Assembly: GCA_045634085.1 (NCBI GenBank)
Contig: JAZQZM010000006.1
Location: 1 to 40,231, forward strand
Direction of reading: 5' to 3'
Source of the DNA: HGM04593 sp045634085
GTDB lineage: Bacteria > Bacteroidota > Bacteroidia > Bacteroidales > Bacteroidaceae
DNA: 40,231 nucleotides
Shown here: positions 32,601-40,013 of the stretch, one piece after another
Layout of the letters: each line of letters starts with the position of its first letter
Numbering within the stretch: the first letter of the stretch is position 1
Program-made: the position numbers and the translations under genes
Notes under the pieces: generated by a model
The model's database searches: none
What the model saw: only the letters and a program-made list of their open reading frames with translations
Told to the model about the DNA's origin: nothing

Positions 32601-33525
32601 TATTAAGGAAGTTGTCACTCCATGCACCATTGGCCAGGCACACACCGTTGCAGCCCCCCCGGTAGAGTTCTTCAGTTTCGAGAGCATTGTTTGGGACGGC
32701 GAGGAGAGTTTCGTCCCCGAAACCGACACAGTAATTGAGGCTGTATACACCACCGAAGGTATCATGGGTGCAGCAGGCATTGGCCAGGCTGTTACCGAAC
32801 TGCAGGGCGGTGCATCGTACCTTATATATAACGCGAAGAACGAGACTGCACGTAGCGGTTTCCTCAGCGTTACTAACGTGGGCGACGGCATCACAACAAC
32901 CAACGGCGTAACCGACGCCAACCCCGGCTTCGTTTGGAACCTTGAGGGCGAGGGCAACAAGTTCACTGTAGTAAACAACTACGGCGTGTACATACCCAAG
33001 CTGTTGCGCGGTTCACTGGTAACCGGCGGCAGCACACCTGAACGTTTTACCTTCACTCTCAACAGCGACGGCAAGACATGGAGTGTAAAGGGCACAAGCA
33101 ACAGCTACTACTGGAACGGCAATGCCAACAACACCTTCACAGGTTGGGACGACGGCCACCCGTTCATCATCTACACCTACAAGCCACACCCTTACTTTAC
33201 AGTTGCATACAAGTGCGTGGATGAGGATGGCAACGAACTCTCAAGCGGCACACGCTACGTAAAGGGCGGTGAAATGTTCACCATGCTCACTCCAATATTC
33301 GAGGGCTACACACTCAAGGAGAGCAGCGCCGTGTACGAGGAACTTGCATTCGTCAGCAAGAACATCGAGTTCACACTCACCTACACCAACGGCGAGACTG
33401 GAATCACTGAGGTGAAAACGGAAAACGGAAAGGTGAGAGGTATCTATGACCTGCAGGGGCGCAAGGTAGAGAGCCCAAGCAAAGGTTTATACATTATCAA
33501 CGGTAAAAAGGTGCTTGTAAAGTAA
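29692..33525 (+). CDS. very large secreted GH20 beta-hexosaminidase with C-terminal binding modules and sorting-like tail
   Basis: A 1277-residue protein; signal peptide 1-20 (LPMTAMA). The frame is open upstream of ATG 29692, but only this start gives a signal peptide. GH20 part ~20-560: YRGFMLDVSRHF, NRFHWHLTDDQGWRFEVK and catalytic Asp340-Glu341 in HIGGDETP. Residues ~565-890 are ricin-like or beta-trefoil-like modules (WYRIVTTATDTRAGRCIQL; YQLWAFVQD). From ~890 come MucBP-like repeats (GYVCQDEEGNILGEAV; YRCVTPDGYLIKEVV; YKCVDEDGNELSSGT). It ends GIYDLQGRKV...GKKVLVK, nearly the same tail as the sialidase. It is more than twice the length of the other GH20 here and probably acts on mucin at the cell surface. 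Confidence 0.9.
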   Translation: MKKITLLLFAIIIGLPMTAMADGDINLTPVPMKMTKGSGTLALPQNFTISTGDLDEGCRAEAVKFATLFSEVTGYTVEAKAQDANALIKMSMYNGSEALGAEGYTLNITADGIAIAANEAQGFYYAFQSIKKMLPANVMAEVKDANVTAYTLPVVNIVDAPRFEYRGFMLDVSRHFFEIEEIKRIIDVMSYYKLNRFHWHLTDDQGWRFEVKKYPRLTTVGATRSNNWITDRVYGGYYTGEPYGPYFYTQEQCREIVAYAAERHIEVVPEIEFPGHSCAVNAAYPELSCNPNASHSVQNSGGIFSDVLNVASPLVLQFAKDVLDEVIEVFPHEQIHIGGDETPTNAWQNNAECQALMQKMGFTNYRQLQWHFVRQVSDHVTSKEGDKKRTVIMWNESLTAGGTDEEAIIGTGGTMMCWEIGNAQPCALKAAQHGMKSIITTQVPYYINRKQSTDANEPPVAGYGTDNVKAVYDYAPIPASVPAELHKYYVGVQGTFWTEHVQHNDLLEYLALPRLIAIAETGWTPAAKKNFSDFQERITKDTLLLNYNNYDYGRHYILGNKENDKVMPKASTDEEKTWYRIVTTATDTRAGRCIQLLREGLNVTDKTGTAPANRLWNSEVIEDENNEGYNYQLWAFVQDPANPQRWAIVNKAKPNGSVKGTPTAENNTGRWDYDENNRHYDFILGDKAYSKNGNGNYNYSIRSQKVSNTSMCLNYAGPGQNHSINLWSDPADGNGGIWEFRPLVADEPSIEIAYPTEGTAYRIVNNTERFKGWTMYDNNDGKVTAAQQQYGADVWVLTDCAITDAGQTFKLQNATTGRYISSTAAPIALGDNGVTLTNVYNTKSDDFSIKAGDEAMRPTSERAATNPNTLDKGGVYPLGTGWVFEKACIIGYVCQDEEGNILGEAVQSVAEGSTVTAAAPAIVNYEIVKYNDTVEAPVFENISESKSVVVTYKRVSNSVTYRCVTPDGYLIKEVVTPCTIGQAHTVAAPPVEFFSFESIVWDGEESFVPETDTVIEAVYTTEGIMGAAGIGQAVTELQGGASYLIYNAKNETARSGFLSVTNVGDGITTTNGVTDANPGFVWNLEGEGNKFTVVNNYGVYIPKLLRGSLVTGGSTPERFTFTLNSDGKTWSVKGTSNSYYWNGNANNTFTGWDDGHPFIIYTYKPHPYFTVAYKCVDEDGNELSSGTRYVKGGEMFTMLTPIFEGYTLKESSAVYEELAFVSKNIEFTLTYTNGETGITEVKTENGKVRGIYDLQGRKVESPSKGLYIINGKKVLVK

Positions 33526-33529
33526 GGCC

Positions 33530-33632
33530 TAACCCACCCCGTAATGGGAGGGGGATATAAACTGAGAAAATATATTAATCAATAAAACAAAACCTGCCAA
33601 AATCCTCCCCTTATGGGGAGGTTAGGTGGGGC
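33530..33632. repeat. inverted GC-rich intergenic repeat
   Basis: A CCTAACCCACCCC motif (from about 33529) and its near complement GGGGAGGTTAGGTGGGG (33615-33631) flank an A/T-rich centre between the big GH20 gene and the TSCPD gene. The same C-rich wording occurs in the tandem units at 39478-39610. Confidence 0.5.
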
Positions 33633-33638
33633 TTAACC

Positions 33639-33893
33639 ATGAAAACAATAACCTACACAACAGTGGGCACATGCTCACGTTTCATTGAACTGACAGGCGA
33701 TAACGGCGTCATTGTCGACGTAAAGTTCTACGGAGGCTGCAACGGCAACCTGCAGGGCATCAGCAGCCTTGTAAAAGGCATGAAGTACGAGGACGTAATT
33801 GCACGCCTCAAGGGCATCAGCTGCAACGGCCGCCCCACATCGTGCCCCGACCAGCTCTGCTGCGCAATAGAGCAGCTGATGACGGAGGAGTAA
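33639..33893 (+). CDS. TSCPD domain protein
   Basis: An 84-residue protein. It has the family pattern T-V-G-T-C-S-R near the start, FYGGCNGNLQGISSLVKGM in the middle and the naming motif TSCPDQL near the C-terminus, with four cysteines that could bind metal. Similar domains occur at the end of some ribonucleotide reductases; the stand-alone role is unknown. It lies between a repeat and another repeat that precedes the FKBP gene. Confidence 0.85.
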   Translation: MKTITYTTVGTCSRFIELTGDNGVIVDVKFYGGCNGNLQGISSLVKGMKYEDVIARLKGISCNGRPTSCPDQLCCAIEQLMTEE

Positions 33894-33898
33894 AGAAG

Positions 33899-33978
33899 CA
33901 TTGATTATAAAAAAGACACCAAGGAACATTAAGGACACTAATGTTTTTTCCTTAATCACCCTTAGCCCCCCTTTAAAA
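33899..33978. repeat. short copy of the AAGGAACATTAAGG / CCCTTAG palindromic repeat
   Basis: AAGGAACATTAAGGACACTAATG (33921-33943, quoted in parts) followed by a T-run and CCTTAATCACCCTTAG. The same wording recurs, greatly expanded, at 37411-37620. It may form a hairpin at the end of the TSCPD transcript. Confidence 0.5.
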
Positions 33979-33983
33979 GAAAC

Positions 33984-34400
33984 ATGGCAAAGAAACAACC
34001 TAAGAACCCCGAATACAAACTAAAGAACGAAGCCTTTATGCAGGCTTTGCGCGACGGCGAAGAAGAACTGCTTGAAATTTCGCAGGGCGTGCTTGTAAAG
34101 ATACTTAAGCAGGGCGAGGGCGACCGCAGTCCACGTGGTGGCAACGTAGTAACAGTAAACTACAAGGGCAGCCTCATCAACGGCAAGGTGTTCGACAGCA
34201 GCTACGAACGCGGTTACCCCGAGGCGTTCCGCCTCAGCGACCTCATTGTAGGCTGGCAGATAGCACTCACCCAAATGCACATTGGCGACCATTGGATAGT
34301 ATACATCCCATGGGAGGCAGGCTACGGTTCACGCGCCAACGGCCAGATACCGGCCTACTCCACCCTCATATTCGAGATGGAACTTGTGGCAATAATGTAA
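33984..34400 (+). CDS. FKBP-type peptidyl-prolyl cis-trans isomerase
   Basis: A 138-residue protein. The FKBP fold starts near residue 35: VLVKILKQGEG, VTVNYKGSLINGKVFDSSY, then VGWQIALTQMHIGDHWIVYIPWEAGYGS and STLIFEMELV. There is no signal peptide (MAKKQPKNPEYK), so it is probably cytoplasmic. It catalyses proline isomerisation during folding. Two FKBP-pocket positions look normal (Phe in VFDSS, Tyr in AGYG); the E-A-F-R-L in place of the usual P-x-x-F-x-L is a variant. Confidence 0.9.
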   Translation: MAKKQPKNPEYKLKNEAFMQALRDGEEELLEISQGVLVKILKQGEGDRSPRGGNVVTVNYKGSLINGKVFDSSYERGYPEAFRLSDLIVGWQIALTQMHIGDHWIVYIPWEAGYGSRANGQIPAYSTLIFEMELVAIM

Positions 34401-34403
34401 TAC

Positions 34404-34679
34404 AAACGGAAAACTTGTGCAAGCGAGTGAGCGGAAATTTATTTACGCACTCAACGAGTACAGCCAAGTTTCAAGCACGCGCAGCGTGGTTAAAACGGAA
34501 AACTTGTGCAAGCGAGTTAAAGCCAAGTTTACTTGAGCTTTTGCTGGTTTATTCGCAGCATTGTCGAACCCTCGGTTATTGTTTAGCTTTGACAAAGCCA
34601 ACTAATCGCATCCCGCGGGGCACAAACTACGGCTGTGCTACCCGCGACCAACTGCTGTTGGCTCCGTCGAACCCTCGGT
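34404..34679. repeat. repeat-rich gap between FKBP and MATE genes
   Basis: This 326-nt gap holds a 25-nt direct repeat (34404-34428 and 34493-34517, AAACGGAAAACTTGTGCAAG core) and a 14-nt direct repeat GTCGAACCCTCGGT (34563-34576 and 34666-34679). A CACGCGCAG-x-GTGG motif near 34475 recurs near 39886. The frame of the following gene stays open through the gap, but the text looks like non-coding repeats. Confidence 0.6.
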
Positions 34680-34726
34680 CCTTGACCTCGGATTTCACCT
34701 TTCAGTTTTCACTTTTCACCTTTAAA

Positions 34727-36079
34727 TTGAAGCCCTACACAACACATTATAAGGACCTCACACGGTTAGGATTGCCCATTGTCATTGGACAGTTGGGTAT
34801 AATCTTTGTGTCCTTTGTGGACACATTCATGGTGAGCCAACACGGCACCAACGACCTTGCAGCTGCAAGTTTCGTGAACAACATGTTCAACCTTGCCATA
34901 ATCTTTGCAACAGGATTCTCCTATGGTCTCACCCCCATTGTGGGCAAACTGTTCGGCAAGGGCAAGCAAGAGGAAGCGGGCGGCATGTTCAAGAATGCCC
35001 TGCTGGCAAACGGCACAACGGCAACACTGCTGATGCTTGCCATGTGGGTGCTCTACCTGAACATCGAGAACCTTGGACAGCCTGCGGAGCTTCTTGGGTT
35101 CATGCGCCCCTACTACCTTGTGCTGCTCATATCAATACCGTTCATTCTGCTGTTCAATGCATTCAAGCAGTTCGCCGACGGCATAACCGACACCAGGACA
35201 TCCATGTGGATACTACTCACCGGCAACGTGCTCAACATCGTGGGCAACTACCTGCTCATCTACGGCAAGTGCGGCTTGCCCGAACTTGGCCTGCTGGGTG
35301 CCGGCATCTCTACCCTGCTGTCGCGCATGGCAATGCTTGCGATATCACTCATAATCTTTTTCAACAGAAAGAATTACCGCGTATATGCAACCGGGTTCTG
35401 GAAAACCGGCATTTCACGAATGCGCCAGAAGGAACTGTTCCGTCTGGGCCTGCCCATAGCCGCGCAGATGGGCATGGAAACTGCATCATTCAGCCTCACC
35501 ACCATCATGGTAGGCTGGATTGGCACAACCGCGCTTGCCGCACACCAGATTATGTGCACCGTTGGGCAGATTGGCTTTATGATGTACTATGGTATGGCAG
35601 CAGCAGTGGCAGTAAAGACAAGCAACTACTGCGGCACTGGCGATACGTTGAACATACGCCGCACAGCAACAGCCGGATTTCATCTCATATTGATGATGGC
35701 TATTGCGGCATCGGCACTCATATTTGTGACACGCCAGCACATAGGCGGCATATTCAACGACAACGCCGAAGTTGCAATGATGGTAGCACAGCTCACCACC
35801 CCGTTCATCCTTTACCAGATTGGTGACGGCATGCAGTGCAACTACGCCAATGCCCTGCGCGGCATAACCGACGTGAAACCCATGATGTTCTTCGCTTTCA
35901 TTGCCTATTTCGTAATCTCGCTGCCGGCAGGCTACATATTCGGTTTTGTACTCGATTACGGGCTGCCCGGTGTATGGATGTCGTTCCCCTTTGGACTCAC
36001 CAGCGCAGGAGTGATGTTCTACCTGCGGTTCCGCCACACATTAAAGAAAAAGGCCGCAACCGCAACACTTGCACAATAA
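34727..36079 (+). CDS. MATE-family multidrug/Na+ exporter
   Basis: A ~450-residue, 12-helix transporter. Two homologous halves begin LTRLGLPIVIGQLGIIFVSFVDTFMVS and LFRLGLPIAAQMGMETASFSLTTIMVG (each quoted in part as recognised). No in-frame ATG lies near the N-terminus. TTG at 34727 gives the expected start (L/M-K-P-Y-T-T-H-Y) and family length; the frame extends upstream into the FKBP gene only by chance. MATE proteins expel cationic drugs using Na+ or H+ gradients across the inner membrane. It ends about 50 nt before prmA, which may be co-transcribed. Confidence 0.85.
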   Translation: MKPYTTHYKDLTRLGLPIVIGQLGIIFVSFVDTFMVSQHGTNDLAAASFVNNMFNLAIIFATGFSYGLTPIVGKLFGKGKQEEAGGMFKNALLANGTTATLLMLAMWVLYLNIENLGQPAELLGFMRPYYLVLLISIPFILLFNAFKQFADGITDTRTSMWILLTGNVLNIVGNYLLIYGKCGLPELGLLGAGISTLLSRMAMLAISLIIFFNRKNYRVYATGFWKTGISRMRQKELFRLGLPIAAQMGMETASFSLTTIMVGWIGTTALAAHQIMCTVGQIGFMMYYGMAAAVAVKTSNYCGTGDTLNIRRTATAGFHLILMMAIAASALIFVTRQHIGGIFNDNAEVAMMVAQLTTPFILYQIGDGMQCNYANALRGITDVKPMMFFAFIAYFVISLPAGYIFGFVLDYGLPGVWMSFPFGLTSAGVMFYLRFRHTLKKKAATATLAQ

Positions 36080-36128
36080 CATTGAAAGCATTATCTTAGC
36101 ACATCCATTAACCATAAAACAGATTATT

Positions 36129-36977
36129 ATGAACGATTATACAAGAGTAAAATTTACCGTTACCCCCAATGAGGAGATCGCTACCGACGTACTTGCAGCA
36201 CTGCTTGCCGAGGTTGGCTTCGAGAGCTTCCTGCCCGAGGAGGACGGAATGTCGGCATACGCCCCACAGGCCCAGTACGATGCCGATGCCGTAGCCGCCG
36301 TCGTAGACACATTCCCGCTTGAAGGGTTCGATATCGCATACACCGACGAGTTCATCGAGGGCGAGGATTGGAACGCCGAGTGGGAGAAGAACTACTTCCA
36401 GCCCATTGTCCTTGGCGAGGACTGCGTTATACACAGCACCTTCCACAAGGATGTACCCGCAGCACGCTACGACATACTCATCGACCCCAAGATGGCGTTC
36501 GGCACAGGCTATCACCAGACCACATGCCACATGCTGCGCGCTATCCTTGCCCAGGACATGACAGGCAAGAGTGTGCTCGACATGGGTTGCGGCACAGCCC
36601 TGCTCGCAATCCTTGCACGCAAGCACGGTGCCACAGACGTCGTTGCCATTGACATTGACGAGTTCGCCTATGAGAATGCCAAGGAGAACATCATCCTCAA
36701 CAACACCCCCGACATTGAGGTGCGCCTTGGCGGTGCCGAAGCCATTAAGGAAAGCGACAGTTTCGATATCATTATTGCAAACATCAACCGCAACATCCTG
36801 CTTGCCGACATGTGCAACTACGTGAAAGCAATGCAAGCAGGCTCGTTGCTCTTTATCAGCGGTTTCTACACCGAGGACATGGACGTTCTCAAGGCCGAGG
36901 CAGCACAGCACGGCTTACGCTACCTCGACTATGCCGAGGACAAAAACTGGGCAATGATGAGATTTGCAAAAGAGTAA
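36129..36977 (+). CDS. prmA: ribosomal protein L11 methyltransferase
   Basis: A 282-residue PrmA. The N-terminal domain (1-~95) recognises L11; the SAM-binding core has KMAFGTGYHQTT, SVLDMGCGTALLAILARKHGA, AIDIDEFAYENAKENI and IIANINRN. It trimethylates ribosomal protein L11. ATG at 36129 (MNDYTRVKF) is the family-like start. A 49-nt gap separates it from the MATE gene on the same strand. Confidence 0.92.
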   Translation: MNDYTRVKFTVTPNEEIATDVLAALLAEVGFESFLPEEDGMSAYAPQAQYDADAVAAVVDTFPLEGFDIAYTDEFIEGEDWNAEWEKNYFQPIVLGEDCVIHSTFHKDVPAARYDILIDPKMAFGTGYHQTTCHMLRAILAQDMTGKSVLDMGCGTALLAILARKHGATDVVAIDIDEFAYENAKENIILNNTPDIEVRLGGAEAIKESDSFDIIIANINRNILLADMCNYVKAMQAGSLLFISGFYTEDMDVLKAEAAQHGLRYLDYAEDKNWAMMRFAKE

Positions 36978-37053
36978 CACGCGAATCAAATAAATTGTCC
37001 CTCTAAGAGGAGGAGTAATTTACACTCAATAGTAGAGAGATTAAAAACAGTAG

Positions 37054-37075
37054 GGGCAGACCGATGTGTCTGCCC
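37054..37075. repeat. GGGCAGAC hairpin downstream of prmA
   Basis: GGGCAGAC (37054-37061) and GTCTGCCC (37068-37075) form an 8-bp stem with a 6-nt loop. There is no T-run, so it may be a repeat-type hairpin rather than a classic terminator. It lies in the gap between prmA and the SemiSWEET gene. Confidence 0.5.
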
Positions 37076-37130
37076 TCTGTCGTACACAGAACTAAACCAT
37101 GTACTCTATTGTTATGAAATAAAAACGACA

Positions 37131-37439
37131 ATGGAACAATCAACCCTTTACACAATCTGTGGCTATGTGGCAAGCATTGGACTCATTCTCGGTTTCCTGC
37201 CACAGGCAATTACCACCATACGCACCCGCAACACCGACGGCATATCAGTACCCGCATTCCTGCTCATGGCAATAGGTGCCTTCGCCTTTATGTTGCAAGG
37301 ACTGCTGCACCAGCCAAATATCATCTGGTCCATGTTCATCACAAACGCAGTCACCGGCACATGCAGCTGCATCATATTTGCAATAAAAGTTTACAATGAC
37401 TATTTTAAAAGGAATATTAAGGATTTAAAGGAACACTAA
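37131..37439 (+). CDS. SemiSWEET-type sugar transporter
   Basis: A 102-residue protein with three membrane helices (about 8-27, 40-60, 66-88), matching a single SWEET/MtN3 half-unit. The PQ-type motif LGFLPQAITT is in helix 1, and the conserved Asn sits in FITNAVTG in helix 3. Bacterial SemiSWEETs work as dimers that let sugars cross the inner membrane. Its last ~10 codons (KRNIKDLKEH) are encoded by the start of the repeat array that follows, so its C-terminus may vary among strains. Confidence 0.85.
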   Translation: MEQSTLYTICGYVASIGLILGFLPQAITTIRTRNTDGISVPAFLLMAIGAFAFMLQGLLHQPNIIWSMFITNAVTGTCSCIIFAIKVYNDYFKRNIKDLKEH

Positions 37440-37620
37440 AGAACATTAAGGGAAACTAAAGGGCACTAATGTTTTTCTTTATAACCCTTAGTCCCCTTAA
37501 TAGCCCTTAGCTCCCTTAGCCACCTTAATAGCCCTTAGCTCCCTTAGTAGCCCTTAGTAGCCCTTAGTAGCCCTTAACACCCTTAGCTCCCTTAGTAGCC
37601 CTTAGCCCCCTTAACCACCC
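37411..37620. repeat. CCCTTAG short-unit repeat array with palindromic left part
   Basis: The left part (37411-37470) repeats (T)AAGG(G)-type words; the right part (37490-37620) has over a dozen irregular 9-10-nt units such as TAGCCCTTAG and CTCCCTTAG. The left is roughly complementary to the right, with a T-rich centre (37471-37480). Unit length is far too short and irregular for a CRISPR. It overlaps the 3' end of the SemiSWEET gene. Confidence 0.7.
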
Positions 37621-37645
37621 TGCTTTTTAACACTATTTAACTTAT

Positions 37646-37681
37646 GGGGGGGGGTAATTCCATTACTAATAATTAAATTTG
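37646..37681 (+). promoter_or_regulatory. promoter with a G9 tract at the -33 position
   Basis: TAAATTTG (37674-37681) is a perfect -7 box. The place of the -33 element, 19 nt upstream, is taken by a run of nine G (37646-37654). The gene starts at 37719, leaving an A/T-rich leader of about 30 nt. Confidence 0.5.
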
Positions 37682-37718
37682 CGCCAAATGTTGACTTATT
37701 AACGCAAAATTTTAAAAT

Positions 37719-39476
37719 ATGAAGAAACTTTTACTTTCAATGGCCGTAACACTCCTTGCAATGGGTGCAATGGCACAGAATGCAATTGACTTGACATTCT
37801 CAAGAAACAACAGTGCGGCAGGCACTGACGCAATTGTTACAGTGACAGGCACTGGCGATGTTGATGCAACTGGCATTACATCAACAATTGCATGTAACTA
37901 CAACTGGAAAGCATTTGGAGCAAACAGCGAAACATTCCCTAATTCAAGCATCCTTTGCCCCGACAAGAACACAAAGGATATGACCGGTAACGCAGCCGGT
38001 GTCATCACATTGACCCTTGCCGGTGTACCCGACAACTAGGAATTCACAGCCATCACGCTAAAGAGCGTTGCTTTGAATGGCGGTGGTGCATTTCAGGGCG
38101 ACAATGCGAATGCACAGCACATCGATTTCATTCTAAAGCAGGGTGACGCCACAGTAGCTCAACATAACGATGTTGCAATCAAGGTAAACTCAAACGGCGG
38201 CGAGAGCGTAACTGTAAACCTTGTTCCAACTACTCCAATCAAGGCCGTGAATGGTACAGTAACACTCAAGTTGAATATTGTCAACAACTACACAGCCTAT
38301 GGTTGCTTCTATGGTTTGTTCAAGGTGACTATTGACACTGAGGTTGCAACTCCCGAGCTCCCTGAAGAACCCGCAGAAGTTTCATACCTCACTCAAGTAA
38401 CAGCAAGTGATTTGATGAACAGAACTGCACCTACAAACATTGCTATCAAGAACCTCTCTTATACAAACAACCGTTGGTTTGTTGGCAACACAGGCGCAGT
38501 GCCTTATAGCGCAGAGGAGTTCACAAACGATGCAATCTTCGTTTGGGAGCCTGTACAGGCTGGTGTTGCAGGTTCATACTATTTGAAGAAATTGGACGGC
38601 ACATACATGCAAGCATCATCACCAAAGGATTTTGGTACTATTGACAATGCTGCAGTATTCACAGCAACAGCTCCCGGCGTTGACGGCACATTCAACGGCG
38701 ACGGTGACTCTAACATCTACATCACAGGCAGCAACGATGCCAACCTTGTACGCTTTGTAAAAGGCAGCAACTGGATTAACGTCCAGAATGGCGCAGGCGG
38801 TACTCCGACATACAATACAGGTACCGGCGGTTGGACTATCCACTATGTATATGAGGTTACAGAAGTAGCTTCATTCAAGGCAAACATCAGCAACGCAGGC
38901 TATGCAACATTCTATGCACCTGTCGAGGTTACAATCCCCGAGAATGTAAAGGCATACTACATTACAGCAGAAGGCTTCAATGGTGAGAAAGTTACATTGA
39001 CACAGATTGAGAATGTAATCCCTGCAAACACAGCCGTTATCCTTGAAGGCGCAGAGGGTGAGTACACTTTCAATGTATCAGAGACTGGTGCAGCTGCAGT
39101 AAGCGGCAACCTCCTCAAGGGAACAATCATCAACACCAACATCATTGGCGATGCTTATGTACTTGGTGTTGTTGATGACGAGACAGGCCTTTACAAGACA
39201 CAGATGAGCACTGTAGCCCTCAGCCAAGCTTCAGGCTCAGTAAAGGTATTCCTCAACAACGCCAACAAGGCATACCTGCCTGCAAGTGCAGTTCCTGCAA
39301 CAGCCAACAACGCTGCAAGCTTCAGCTTCCGTTTTGGCGAGGGTACAACAGGAGTTGAGAACGTAGTTGTTGAGAACGAGGTTAAGGCTATCTTCGACCT
39401 CACAGGCCGCCGTGTTGAGGCTATCACTGCTCCTGGTATCTACATTGTAGGTGGCAAAAAGGTTCTTGTAAAGTAA
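37719..39476 (+). pseudogene. secreted protein with sorting-like tail, interrupted by one in-frame TAG
   Basis: One frame of 586 codons read from ATG 37719 to TAA 39474-39476, broken only by TAG at 38037-38039 (after ...GVPDN, before EFTAITLK). The first part has a signal peptide (LLLSMAVTLLAMGAMAQ) and a beta-rich start. The second part continues as a beta-rich secreted protein and ends VFDLTGRRV...GKKVLVK, the same type of tail as the sialidase and the large GH20. No frameshift is needed to join the halves. It could be a recent nonsense mutation, readthrough, or a sequencing error. TTG 38073 could restart the second part but would give no signal peptide. No catalytic motif is recognised. 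Confidence 0.75.
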
Positions 39477-39477
39477 G

Positions 39478-39610
39478 TGGCCTCCCCTAACCCCTCCCTA
39501 ATGAGGGGAACTGGAAAAAGTGGCCTCACCCTAACCCTCTCCCAAGGAGGAGAACTGGAAAAAGTGGCCTCACCCTAACCCTCTCCCAAGGAGAGGGAAC
39601 TATAAAAAAG
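39478..39610 (+). repeat. three tandem ~43-46-bp C-rich units
   Basis: Units at 39478-39520, 39521-39564 and 39565-39610 each begin TGGCCTC and end AAAAAG. Each contains a CCCTCTCC-AA-GGAG type hairpin. Unit 1 is more diverged. They start right after the stop codon of the preceding gene and precede the second small-peptide gene. Confidence 0.75.
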
Positions 39611-39679
39611 TAAATTAACAAATTTTGAAAAGTCCTCCAAACTCTCCCCTATGGGGGAGACGGAGGGGGCCTCTATAAT

Positions 39680-39844
39680 ATGAAGAAGACTTATGTATCA
39701 CCTCTCGCAGTAGAGGTAGCTGTAGAGGCATCACAGATGCTTGCAGCTTCATTGAAAATGGATGGTAACAAGACAGTAGATACCTCAAACGGTGGTCAGC
39801 TCTCAGGCGGTCACCGCGGTGAGTGGGGTAATTTGTGGCAGTAA
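39680..39844 (+). CDS. 54-aa small peptide, MKKTY...WGNLW family, copy 2
   Basis: A 54-codon frame: MKKTYVSPLAVEVAVEAS, then MLAAS, a polar Gly/Asn/Ser/Thr-rich middle and an end EWGNLWQ. It parallels the peptide at 25098-25241 in start, hydrophobic LAAS step and WGN-x-W end, although the middle differs. The start ATG 39680 follows a G-rich stretch (GGAGGGGGCC). No maturation or export gene lies in view. It is followed by a 387-nt stretch to the window end that holds an imperfect CACGCG hairpin (39886-39917) and the second copy of the dispersed repeat. Confidence 0.65.
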   Translation: MKKTYVSPLAVEVAVEASQMLAASLKMDGNKTVDTSNGGQLSGGHRGEWGNLWQ

Positions 39845-40013
39845 TTCCACAAATTACCTTATCGACGAGTTTTGCAGCCATTGGTCACGCGCAGTGTGGC
39901 GTTAGTCACACCGCGTGGGTGGCGAGAGCAAAACGAGTCAGCGATCCTTTGACAACACGCATTTACTTTTCGAAGTAATTTTTTTCATTATTTTTAGGTG
40001 CAGAGTGGGCGAC

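Noticed and set aside
34292..34726. N-terminal extension of the MATE protein
   Set aside because: It begins inside the FKBP gene and crosses direct repeats; no membrane or domain sense in the translated text.
36108..36911. 267-codon minus-strand ORF opposite prmA
   Set aside because: Shadow frame of a clear PrmA gene.
37490..37620. CCCTTAG array as a CRISPR
   Set aside because: Units are 9-10 nt and irregular, with no spacer/repeat alternation and no cas genes.
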